From Bryobacter sp964387685 (GTDB taxonomy: Bacteria > Acidobacteriota > Terriglobia > Bryobacterales > Bryobacteraceae): a DNA stretch of 64,000 nucleotides. Of the stretch, positions 49,360 to 57,190 are shown in pieces. The translations under genes were made by a program, and so were the position numbers. The stretch is from the NCBI GenBank assembly GCA_964387685.1, contig CAYLXK010000008.1:62001-126000 (forward strand), written 5' to 3'. How positions within the stretch are numbered: the first letter of the stretch is position 1; each line of letters opens with the position of its first letter. Below the pieces are notes generated by a model that saw only the letters and a list, made by a program, of their open reading frames with translations, was not told the origin of the DNA and made no database searches.

Positions 49360-50886
49360 CTAATTGGCGGTGGCCCTTTCGAAAAGGTCGATTCTCCCGG
49401 CTGACGCAATCTTCCTGAACTTACGCAACTCGGCCTGGACCCTGTCATCGGTATTTACAAACAACAAGCTTCCCACCTTGGGAATTACTACATAGCGGGA
49501 CCGGAGCAGGGACGAATGGAGATATTCCATTTCCCGGTCCGTCAGGAGTCCTGGCAAAAGGAACCAACCTTTTGAGGCATCGATTTCCGGGAATTTAATC
49601 CGGACTCCGTTTCCATAAGCGAGAACAAAGACGCGATGTTCGCTAGCAAGGCCCAAGATCCGCGACCATAAATCGGCCTCGGCGGGAGTCGCATAGAGTC
49701 CGCGGGTCGCCTCGGTGATCAACTTAGTGTGGTTCGATTTCCAGGACTGAACAAAAAATAAATAAGCGGGCGGCAAGCTTAGTAAGCCCAGTAACAAAGC
49801 TCCGCTCAGTCGCACGCCGCCTGGGCTTATCTGGAGGGCCGCGAGTAATCCGATTGCGAGAATGCAATTATAGTAAATATGGCTATGGGCGTTGCCGAAC
49901 GCGAAGAAAATGAAGATCAAGTGAAATGCCAAGGCATACTTAGCCACCGTCACACTTGTACGCTGGGACTCCACCTCAGATTTAGGCCGGAGGTACAAAC
50001 GAACAACTAGCGCGGTCAACAATATCGTCGCAACGATCCAGATACCGGCGGATTGCCCAAGGTAATACTTTATGTTGGCTCCCGGAGGATTCCAGAAGTA
50101 TCGGCCGTCCTTGAAGAAGCCAAAGTTCATTGCTTTATACATCGCTGCGCCTTTGGCTGGCACCAACGAAGACACCGCTATGGAAGGGGAAAAATAGACG
50201 CATGCGATGCCGAACGCGACTGCGCCGGCAATTAATGCCGGAAAGACGGCCTGGACCAGCGGTTTGAGTCGAAGGCCTTCGGCACGGGGGCTGCGAGTCC
50301 ACTCGTGGAACCAAACCACAAGCAGGAGCGCCCCCACATACGGTAGCGTCGGGATCGAAAACATCCCCGGCACTAGAAACAGAAACGCCAAACGCATCCG
50401 GCCGTCCAGGGCTAAAGATACGGAACCCAATAACGCAAGTTGCACGATCGCATGGGCAATCGTCACCTGGGACACGGCCAGAAGTGTGGGTGACAAAAAC
50501 AAGGCAAGAATCACTAAGGTGCGCGACACTTCTACCTGGACAGCTAATATTCGTGCGACGAGAAAGATGTATAGAAGACCGAGCAGCTCCTTTAGCAAAA
50601 AGTAGGAGAACGGATCCCGTCCAAATAGAAAAAACCAAAATCGCTGTAAAAGCACGGGAAGCAGTCCGTAGGTATAACCGTAGTCACGTACCGGAAGCAA
50701 CGACTCCGCCAGGAGTAAGTCGATATTCTGGAAACTCCCATCGTCTGTGAAGCAGTTCTCAAGCAAGCCAAGTTGTACGGGCCAGTTAATCCACAAGTAA
50801 CAGAGATGAACCAAGATCATTCCTGCGAAAAGAATTCCTGCATTTGTCACTGAGGGATTCGGGTCTTGAAAGTGCCGCCGCATCAT
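49360..50886 (-). CDS. Large multi-pass membrane protein (GT-C-like), lower GC
   Basis: A 508-residue protein with about ten to twelve membrane helices in the first 400 residues and a soluble C-terminal domain. An acidic motif soon after the first helix (NCFTDDGSFQNIDLLLAESLLPVRDYGYTYG) resembles GT-C-type lipid-linked glycosyltransferases such as PMT/ArnT relatives (DxD or DD on the first loop). GC content is visibly lower and codon use differs from the neighbouring genes, hinting at horizontal transfer. No cell-wall glycan cluster is adjacent. A small hairpin lies between its end and the propeller gene. Confidence 0.75.
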   Translation of the reverse strand: MMRRHFQDPNPSVTNAGILFAGMILVHLCYLWINWPVQLGLLENCFTDDGSFQNIDLLLAESLLPVRDYGYTYGLLPVLLQRFWFFLFGRDPFSYFLLKELLGLLYIFLVARILAVQVEVSRTLVILALFLSPTLLAVSQVTIAHAIVQLALLGSVSLALDGRMRLAFLFLVPGMFSIPTLPYVGALLLVVWFHEWTRSPRAEGLRLKPLVQAVFPALIAGAVAFGIACVYFSPSIAVSSLVPAKGAAMYKAMNFGFFKDGRYFWNPPGANIKYYLGQSAGIWIVATILLTALVVRLYLRPKSEVESQRTSVTVAKYALAFHLIFIFFAFGNAHSHIYYNCILAIGLLAALQISPGGVRLSGALLLGLLSLPPAYLFFVQSWKSNHTKLITEATRGLYATPAEADLWSRILGLASEHRVFVLAYGNGVRIKFPEIDASKGWFLLPGLLTDREMEYLHSSLLRSRYVVIPKVGSLLFVNTDDRVQAELRKFRKIASAGRIDLFERATAN

Positions 50887-50919
50887 CGAAGAGTGTACTG
50901 TACTTCTGGTCTTGTCAAT

Positions 50920-51843
50920 TCAAGTTTTGGCCACCGCCGCCACCTTCCACCATTCCTCCATCCTCCGCGCCAGTTCCACCGCCGTCTCCAGGCTCACCCG
51001 CCCGAAGCGAAGCTCCTCCCTCGGCCGCAACTGCCCCAGCGTTTCCCGATCGGCCTCAATCACAGTCGCCAGAATCGGATACCCCCCCGTTGCCGGATGC
51101 TCGCAACCCAATATCTGCGGCACCCCTGAGGGCGGCACCTGCACGGCCCCCCACCAGGCTCCCGCGCTCAGCAGGGCGCCGGTGGACGCGGGCAGCGCTA
51201 GGCCCTCCAGCCGCACGGCCATGCGCGAGGAATGCTCCGTGACGCGGTAGAGGCTTCCGCACAAGAGGCTGAGCGCCTCCGGGGGGAACAAGCCAGCCTG
51301 CGGGCCCGCAACGACGCGCAGGGTCTTTACGCCCCCTACCAGCATGGGCCCCGGCATCGCTTCGGCCAAGCGGCGGCGGCGCGCCGTGCCGGGACTACCC
51401 AGCCGCAGTTCCGCATCCCGCTCCAGGCGCATTCCACCCATCCGCGCCTCCACGTGCGTGGCTGCGCTCCCGTGCCAGCGTTCCCCTTGGATGCCGCCCG
51501 AAAACGCGATGTATCCGCGCAGGCCGGTCCGGCAGTAATCTCCCTGCAGGGTCGCCCCGGCGCGCACGTCCACCGCCTCACGAGGGTCCAACGGCTTCCC
51601 GTCCAGTTTCCAGCCAAAATCGGCCCCGCCAAAGGCAATCCGCGCCGCCTCCCGAAACAGGAGCCGCGGCGGCTTCATCGTGAGCTCCAGCGACGGCAAC
51701 ACCTCATCATTCCCGGCCAGAAAATTCGCGATCCGCAGACTCCACGGCGCCGCCGCCCCGGCCTCGCTTAGGCCAAATCGGGCTAGCCCATAACGCGGCC
51801 CATCCTGCACGGTCGTCAGAAAACCGGGGTCCAGTACCTTCAA
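50920..51843 (-). CDS. pxpC: 5-oxoprolinase subunit C family (biotin-dependent carboxyltransferase-like, PxpC)
   Basis: A 307-residue protein starting at TTG in a TTGA overlap with the upstream pxpB stop. It has the AHS2/KipA fold: VLDPGFLTTVQDGPRYGLARFG, RIANFLAGNDEVLPSLELT, GLRGYIAFSGGI, YRVTEHSSRMAVRLEG and GYPILATVIEADRE. With PxpA and PxpB such proteins hydrolyse 5-oxoproline using ATP; the PxpA subunit gene is not in this window. The TTG start is supported by the adjacent stop and the family N-terminus. Confidence 0.9.
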   Translation of the reverse strand: MKVLDPGFLTTVQDGPRYGLARFGLSEAGAAAPWSLRIANFLAGNDEVLPSLELTMKPPRLLFREAARIAFGGADFGWKLDGKPLDPREAVDVRAGATLQGDYCRTGLRGYIAFSGGIQGERWHGSAATHVEARMGGMRLERDAELRLGSPGTARRRRLAEAMPGPMLVGGVKTLRVVAGPQAGLFPPEALSLLCGSLYRVTEHSSRMAVRLEGLALPASTGALLSAGAWWGAVQVPPSGVPQILGCEHPATGGYPILATVIEADRETLGQLRPREELRFGRVSLETAVELARRMEEWWKVAAVAKT

Positions 51844-52529
51844 AAGCGCCAACCCATCCCCCACGTCTGCGGATTGGCCGGAAAGAATCGCAGCTTCATC
51901 CCAAGCGAGAAGGGCGAAAACTCTTCGCGCCCAGGGTCCACCAGTTCCAGTGGTGTCCGCCCAATCAAGCGCCATCCCCCCGGTGATTCCTGGGGATAAA
52001 TCCCGCACTGCCCCCCGGCCAGAGCCACGCTCCCCTTTGGCACCTTCGCCCGCGGACTGTCCAGGCGCGGCAGGGCGTATTTCGCCGGCCAGCCTTCCAG
52101 GTAAGCGAAACCCGGCAGGAAGCCGAAAAACGCCACCGTGAAAATCGTCTCGCAATGGGCCTCCACCAGTTGGCTCGCCGTCATGCGCAAGCGCTCCGCC
52201 GCCCAGCCCAGGTCCTCGCCATACTCGCCGCCATAAAAGACTGGCACTTCTTTTTGCTCGAGCGCCGGAAGTTCTACCTGCCCAAGCTGTTCCAAGCAAA
52301 AGCGCACGTGTTCCTCCGCACCGGCCAGCGACAGGGCCAGCGGATCGAACTCGATCAACAGGCTCGAATAGGACGGCGTCAGCTCGCGGATCCCCCTGCG
52401 CTGGGCCCGGTCCAGCAGCGCCACCAGGCGATGCACCCGCTGCACGGTGTCCAGGCGAATCTCCGCCTTTGTGTCCACAAACTCGACCAGGAGTGCCGCT
52501 TCGTTCGCGGCCACAAAGCGCAGTTCCAT
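51840..52529 (-). CDS. pxpB: 5-oxoprolinase subunit B family (KipI-like, PxpB)
   Basis: A 229-residue protein starting at the ATG at 52529, which overlaps the sulfatase stop by one base (TGATG). The AHS1/KipI motifs are FVAANEAALLVEF, IRELTPSYSSLLIEFDP, FTVAFFGFLPGFAYLEG and RLDSPRAKVPKGSVALAGGQCGIYPQESPGGWRLIGRTP. It pairs with PxpC and should form a PxpBC complex. KipI homologues in Bacillus inhibit a histidine kinase, but the pair next to pxpC supports 5-oxoprolinase function. The start was chosen from the family N-terminus. Confidence 0.92.
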   Translation of the reverse strand: MELRFVAANEAALLVEFVDTKAEIRLDTVQRVHRLVALLDRAQRRGIRELTPSYSSLLIEFDPLALSLAGAEEHVRFCLEQLGQVELPALEQKEVPVFYGGEYGEDLGWAAERLRMTASQLVEAHCETIFTVAFFGFLPGFAYLEGWPAKYALPRLDSPRAKVPKGSVALAGGQCGIYPQESPGGWRLIGRTPLELVDPGREEFSPFSLGMKLRFFPANPQTWGMGWRF

Positions 52530-53821
52530 CAGGCGGCCGGGTGCGGGTGGGGGTCGTCGAAGTACGCCTTTGCCCGAGCCGCCTCCTGCAGAAACTCCTC
52601 CTCTGGCCAAGCCTCGGCGCTACCCCAACGATTGCGCTCCTCCCAGGGGTCGCGCGCCAGGTCGTACTGCTCGCGCGCCACGCCGCTGGCATTCTTAGAC
52701 CAAATCATCTTGCGCGCACCGAGGCGCACCGCGCGCTGGAAGTTCCGATAGCCGAAATACAGGGGCCGGTCCACGGCTGCGCCCTCTGCAAACGAGGGAG
52801 TCTCTAGGCCGGCTAACCGAGCCAAACGTCCATATAGCTCATAGAGATATACTGGGGATCTCTCTTCTTGCTTGCGAATTCCGGGTCCCGCCATGAGCCA
52901 GGGAATTCGCAGCGAATGTTCATACATGCTCTGCTTGCCCATCAATCCATGCGCTCCCATGGCCAGTCCGTTGTCCGAGGCGAACACTACAATAGTAGTC
53001 TCTAAATCAATGGCTTCCAGGATTTTTCCAATGTGATGGTCTAACTCACTGATCAGCGCATAGTAGTCTCGCAGCTCCTTGCGGCACTGTTCCCGAGACC
53101 GCGGTGCCGGCACTACCATTTCATCCCGAATCTTCAGCTCGCCATTGTCCGTCACCGGGGCAGGGAGCCAGGGGCGGGGAAGCGCCAGTTCCCTGCCGGC
53201 GTAGAGCTTTGATTGGAGTTCGCCCGCCTCTCGAGGATCATGCGGTGCCGTAAAGGCACAATAAGCAAAGTACGGTTGCTGACTCTTCGAGCGACTTCTG
53301 AGAAACATCTCACAATCTCTTGCGAAAATGGCAGTTGCCCGTCCACTCACTGGCGCCGCCTGCGCCTGCGAAAACGAAGCCAACGACGGGTTTATCTGCG
53401 GCCCCATCCCGCCCAAATGCAGATGGCCGCCCTCGCGAAAGCAACGCTCGAGCGAAGCCTTACCCAGGTGCCATTTCCCGCTAAAGAAGGGCTCGTAGCC
53501 CGCCTCCCGAAAGAATTCGGGCATCAATCTGTCATTGAGTCCATTACTGGAGGTTGCCCGCCACAAGCTCTTGCCGGATAACAACATCGCACGGCTGGCG
53601 ATACATACTGCGGGCTGGTGCCCACCTTGGTTATAGGCATTGCGGAAGGACACGCCGCGTCGCGCCAGGCGGTCCAGATTTGGGGTTTCAATCTCCCGGT
53701 TCCCCCAAGCCCGCAGCGTGTCCCAACGCTGGTCGTCGCTATGCAGGATTAGTATGTTCGGCCGCCGGGCCTGGGCAGTCAGCGGCGCAAAGGTCAAAGG
53801 CAGCAGTGTTCGTCGGGTCAT
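52529..53821 (-). CDS. Secreted sulfatase with C-x-A-x-R motif
   Basis: A 430-residue enzyme whose ATG at 53821 overlaps the TIR gene stop (ATGA). The N-terminus MTRRTLLPLTFAPLTAQ is a signal peptide. LHSDDQRWDTLRAWG supplies the metal-binding aspartates. The modification site is AVCIASRAMLLSG, with C73, A75 and R77, so the usual proline of C-x-P-x-R is alanine. GKWHLGKASLERC, APHDPRE and ASDNGLAMGAHGLMGKQSMYEHSLR follow. The substrate is unknown. It is translationally coupled to both neighbours. Confidence 0.93.
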   Translation of the reverse strand: MTRRTLLPLTFAPLTAQARRPNILILHSDDQRWDTLRAWGNREIETPNLDRLARRGVSFRNAYNQGGHQPAVCIASRAMLLSGKSLWRATSSNGLNDRLMPEFFREAGYEPFFSGKWHLGKASLERCFREGGHLHLGGMGPQINPSLASFSQAQAAPVSGRATAIFARDCEMFLRSRSKSQQPYFAYCAFTAPHDPREAGELQSKLYAGRELALPRPWLPAPVTDNGELKIRDEMVVPAPRSREQCRKELRDYYALISELDHHIGKILEAIDLETTIVVFASDNGLAMGAHGLMGKQSMYEHSLRIPWLMAGPGIRKQEERSPVYLYELYGRLARLAGLETPSFAEGAAVDRPLYFGYRNFQRAVRLGARKMIWSKNASGVAREQYDLARDPWEERNRWGSAEAWPEEEFLQEAARAKAYFDDPHPHPAA

Positions 53822-54948
53822 TGCGCGCGCACCCAAGCTCCATAATTTTTTCCGCCTAGCACCAGGATGTTGGGTCCCCTCAGCTCAAACGTCCCGGTCT
53901 CGGTCACCCCCTGGCGGCTGGTCACGGAGAAGACCGAACCCTTCGCCTTGACGCTGGCCTCGACATCCGCCTGGGCGTCGAACTGGTAGCGATTCTCCGC
54001 GCTCAACAATAACGTGAGCTTCCACGGGATACCGTAGGTGCTCCAGGTACTTGTCCATCGCTGCCCGCCGTTGCCGTCGAGCGGCTGCCACGTCAATTCC
54101 TTCTCCCACTCCGGCCGCGAGGTGGTGTTCGCGGTGGTCAGAGTGAAGGCATAGTTAGGGAGGGTATTCACGATGAAGCAGCAGGTTGGCGTCACCAGCA
54201 ACCCATTCTGCATCGTGCCCTTGATGTATTCGTCGGACGTCACGAAAGACGCGTTTCCGGTCCTCCGGTAGCCGCCGGAAATCCGAAATCGGCTGGTCCG
54301 GGTAAAGCGGCCATCGGTGCTAATCCGCATCTCATCGTCCGTACCGGTGCTGGTTCCCGGCATCATGCGGTCTTGCGCGCGCCAGGTTCCGGCCACGGCA
54401 CGGTCCACTGGCAGGGTGAGGCCATAGGCAATCCAGGCTCCGTAGCTGAGCGCCACAACTCCAAAGATCGCCGCCACCCAGAGATAGCGCCGCCAGAGCG
54501 GCACGGGGACCGGGAGGGGAAGCGGCGTGGGCGGCTTTTCCGCCCTCACCAGGTGCAAAGCTGTTTCCCGCAACTGTCCCAGGTGCACCTCCATCGGAGG
54601 GTTTACGGCATCGAGCCAATGCGGAGTGCTTAAGAAATACTCCATACTGCCGCTTGGCGCGGCAGCATCGATCTTAAACGGAATGATGGGGATACCTCGG
54701 TTAACCGCACGTTCTACTTCACGGAGCACCTGATTGGAGGCGTTCGAGTGCTGCGAAAATACCACCACCATCAGTTTGGCGCCCTTAATCGCGTCGATGA
54801 TCGCACCACCCCAATCGGCACCCGGGACCACATCGCGCGGGGCCGCCCAGCAACGCAGCGAGGCACTTTCCAGCCACGCTACCACCGCATCGGCGATGGG
54901 TTTGTCGTGGTGGGAGTAGCTGACGAACACCTCATGGGTCGGATTCAT
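53818..54948 (-). CDS. TIR-domain membrane protein
   Basis: A 376-residue protein. Residues 1-130 are a TIR domain (EVFVSYSHHDKPIADAVVAWLE, RDVVPGADWGGAIIDAIKGAKLMVVVFSQHSNASNQVLREVERAVNRG). Glu77 in the LREVE segment is at the place of the catalytic Glu of NAD-consuming TIR enzymes. One membrane helix (residues 153-176) follows a Pro-rich linker. The C-terminal 195 residues are beta-rich (TWRAQ, DGRFTRTSRFRISGGYRRTG), lipocalin-like in outline. The domain order is cytoplasmic TIR, helix, outer domain. It is the first of four overlapping genes, after DUF1338 18 bases upstream. Confidence 0.88.
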   Translation of the reverse strand: MNPTHEVFVSYSHHDKPIADAVVAWLESASLRCWAAPRDVVPGADWGGAIIDAIKGAKLMVVVFSQHSNASNQVLREVERAVNRGIPIIPFKIDAAAPSGSMEYFLSTPHWLDAVNPPMEVHLGQLRETALHLVRAEKPPTPLPLPVPVPLWRRYLWVAAIFGVVALSYGAWIAYGLTLPVDRAVAGTWRAQDRMMPGTSTGTDDEMRISTDGRFTRTSRFRISGGYRRTGNASFVTSDEYIKGTMQNGLLVTPTCCFIVNTLPNYAFTLTTANTTSRPEWEKELTWQPLDGNGGQRWTSTWSTYGIPWKLTLLLSAENRYQFDAQADVEASVKAKGSVFSVTSRQGVTETGTFELRGPNILVLGGKNYGAWVRAQ

Positions 54949-54966
54949 AGCTTCTGATAATACATA

Positions 54967-55863
54967 TTATGTCGCGAGATTAGTCTGGCTTCGAAATGTC
55001 GATTCAAAGATCTTATCCGCATTCCCGGCTTCAAAGCCATCTCGCAAGTGTTCCCGCCGCCGATCCGCCTTTAACAGACCCTCATAGCCCGGCAGGGGCC
55101 GCCGCTCGGCAAATTCCACATAGCTGCCCGCGATCCGATGCCGCTCGCCTCCGGCAAACTCTGCCTCCACCATTTCGGCCACCGTCGAGCTTTGCAGCAG
55201 CAATCCATCCGGGCTGATCTTGATTTTCCCTCCTGCATCGTTCAGCTTGACGCCGATGTCTTCGAGAAACTCATTAAAGCTCTGTACCGTGTCGAAACCT
55301 TCTGGCAGATTGTGCACGCTGACGGTGAAGTGGTTCAGGTAGTAGCGGTTATAAATCACCCACGCCGCATACTCGCTCTCCTCGAGTAGAAGCGAATAGT
55401 CCTCCCAAGACGGTATCCTCCACAGGCCGGAGTGCAGGAAGCGGTCGACTGCCTCCCCGTTATCAAGGTCGAGTGCGTCGACCGGATCCGCCTGTACCTC
55501 ATCGGTATAGGAATGGATGACCCGCTGCGCGTCGGCGCTCAGATCTCCTACCCTCAATTCGCTGACAAAGATGCGGGGATAGCGTGGCTCCGGCGGCGCG
55601 TACCAAAAGGCATCCAACTTCTTGGAGGCAAAAAAGTAAGGGTCTCGTTTCTGATAACCATAGTGGGTGAAGATCTTCTCAAAGCTTTGAATGCCCAACT
55701 GCGGCACGCCCATCGTTCGAAACGCGATGTGGTCGTTCTCAATCTCTGACTCGCTCTCTACAATCCCGCGCTCCACCATCGCTCCTAGCACCCTCTGCAC
55801 ATCGGGTACCCGCTCTTTGTAGCGACGCATTAAGCCATCGAGAACCACATCCAGTGTTGCCAT
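54967..55863 (-). CDS. DUF1338 (2-oxoadipate dioxygenase/decarboxylase-like)
   Basis: A 298-residue protein of the DUF1338/HglS-YdcJ family of Fe(II) enzymes, which convert 2-oxoadipate to 2-hydroxyglutarate in lysine breakdown. The metal ligands are probably H45 (NDHIAFRTMG), H178 (NHFTVSVHNL) and E250 (SYVEFAERRPL). It lies 18 bases upstream of the TIR gene, so it may head a five-gene operon. The divergent nitroreductase starts 29 bases from its own start. Length matches the shorter members of the family. Confidence 0.9.
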   Translation of the reverse strand: MATLDVVLDGLMRRYKERVPDVQRVLGAMVERGIVESESEIENDHIAFRTMGVPQLGIQSFEKIFTHYGYQKRDPYFFASKKLDAFWYAPPEPRYPRIFVSELRVGDLSADAQRVIHSYTDEVQADPVDALDLDNGEAVDRFLHSGLWRIPSWEDYSLLLEESEYAAWVIYNRYYLNHFTVSVHNLPEGFDTVQSFNEFLEDIGVKLNDAGGKIKISPDGLLLQSSTVAEMVEAEFAGGERHRIAGSYVEFAERRPLPGYEGLLKADRRREHLRDGFEAGNADKIFESTFRSQTNLAT

Positions 55864-55892
55864 GACATCCTAATGTTACTCACGAATTCCCT

Positions 55893-56564
55893 ATGCCCGA
55901 CTTTGAAAAACTCGATTTTCTGCGCCTGCCGCTGGCCGAACAGCGTTCCCGCCTCGACGAACTGCGCGAAAGCCTAGGCCGTCGCCGCACCGTTCGCGAT
56001 TTCTCTCCCGAGCCAGTACCGCGAGACCTGATCGAAGGCGCGATTGCCGTAGCCGCCAGCGCCCCGTCCGGCGCCAACCAACAACCCTGGCGCTTTGTCG
56101 CGATTTCCGACCCATCTCTCCAAACCCAAATCCGCGTCGCCGCCGAAGAAGAAGAACGAACCAATTACGAAGGCCGCTTCCCCGACGAATGGCTGCGCGC
56201 GCTCGCGCCCTTCGGTACGGATTGGCACAAGCCCTTTCTCGAAATCGCCCCGTGGCTGATCGTCGTCTTCCGCATCGATTACGGGCTCACCGCCTCGGAA
56301 GAAAAAGTGAAGCACTATTACGTCCAAGAGAGCGTGGGCATCGCTTGTGGCTTTTTGTTGGCCGCGCTGCATCAGGCGGGCCTCGCCACGCTGACCCATA
56401 CGCCCAGCCCCATGGGCTTTCTGGCCGAAATCCTGGGCCGTCCCAAGAACGAGCGCCCCTTCCTCTTGATCCCCGTGGGCTTCCCTGCCCCCGATGCCCA
56501 GGTTCCCCGGCTAAGCAAGAAGCCGCTTGACGAGGTGCTTCTTTGGCGTGAAACGATCCGTTAG
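55893..56564 (+). CDS. Nitroreductase-family FMN oxidoreductase
   Basis: A 223-residue enzyme of the nitroreductase fold. FMN-binding segments are RRTVRDFSPEPVPRDLIEGAI and ASAPSGANQQPWRFVAISD; the C-terminal LLIPVGFPAPDAQVP is also typical. The region near 115-150 (PWLIVVFRID, ESVGIACGFLLAALHQAGLATLTHTPSP) matches the BluB/iodotyrosine-deiodinase-like subgroup. It is divergent from DUF1338. The substrate is not clear. Confidence 0.9.
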   Translation: MPDFEKLDFLRLPLAEQRSRLDELRESLGRRRTVRDFSPEPVPRDLIEGAIAVAASAPSGANQQPWRFVAISDPSLQTQIRVAAEEEERTNYEGRFPDEWLRALAPFGTDWHKPFLEIAPWLIVVFRIDYGLTASEEKVKHYYVQESVGIACGFLLAALHQAGLATLTHTPSPMGFLAEILGRPKNERPFLLIPVGFPAPDAQVPRLSKKPLDEVLLWRETIR

Positions 56565-56573
56565 GATGGGGGG

Positions 56574-57182
56574 ATGACGCATGCGGCCGCAGCTCCGATC
56601 GCGCCCGTTGGCCCCGAGGTCCGGCGCAAGCTTTGGACCGTGGAAGAAGTCTACCGCGCCGTCGATGCCGGTATCTTCGCTGGGCAGCGCTTCGAGGTCA
56701 TTGCGGGGGAGATTATCGACAAAATGGGCCAGAATCCGATGCACGCGAGCGGACTCATGTATGCCGTGCGCCAACTCATCGAGATCTTCGGGATCGATTT
56801 CGTGCGGGCCCAACTTCCGCTGGCGCTCCGACATCCCGAGGGCTTGTTCAGCGAGCCGGAACCAGACATTGTCGTGTGTTCCGGTCATGCCAGCGACTTC
56901 ACTCGGAAGCACCCCGTTCCCGCGGAGGTCCGCTTGGTGGTCGAAATCTCCGACAGTTCCCTGCGTATCGACACCACGACCAAACGCGACCTCTATGCTC
57001 GCTCATCGATCCCAGAATATTGGGTCGTAGACCTGGCGCAGCGAGAAGTCCTAGTCTTCCGCCACCCCGTAGCGGGCGCTTATACCCAGATAGAAACTCG
57101 CCGCCCCGGCCAAAGCATTAGTCCGCTTGCCGCCCCTGAGCAGGCGATCCTGGTCGACGAGCTTCTACCGCCGGCCGAGTAG
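56574..57182 (+). CDS. Uma2-family PD-(D/E)XK nuclease-fold protein
   Basis: A 202-residue protein of the Uma2/DUF820 family, which has a restriction-endonuclease-like fold. EPEPDIVVCSG and LVVEISDSSLRIDTTTKRDLYAR hold the E/D-ExK residues; IPEYWVVDLAQREVLVFRHP is the conserved C-terminal strand. The family is hugely expanded in Cyanobacteria and some other phyla and has no settled role. The gene starts ten bases after the nitroreductase stop in the same direction. Confidence 0.92.
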   Translation: MTHAAAAPIAPVGPEVRRKLWTVEEVYRAVDAGIFAGQRFEVIAGEIIDKMGQNPMHASGLMYAVRQLIEIFGIDFVRAQLPLALRHPEGLFSEPEPDIVVCSGHASDFTRKHPVPAEVRLVVEISDSSLRIDTTTKRDLYARSSIPEYWVVDLAQREVLVFRHPVAGAYTQIETRRPGQSISPLAAPEQAILVDELLPPAE

Positions 57183-57190
57183 CGACTGTC

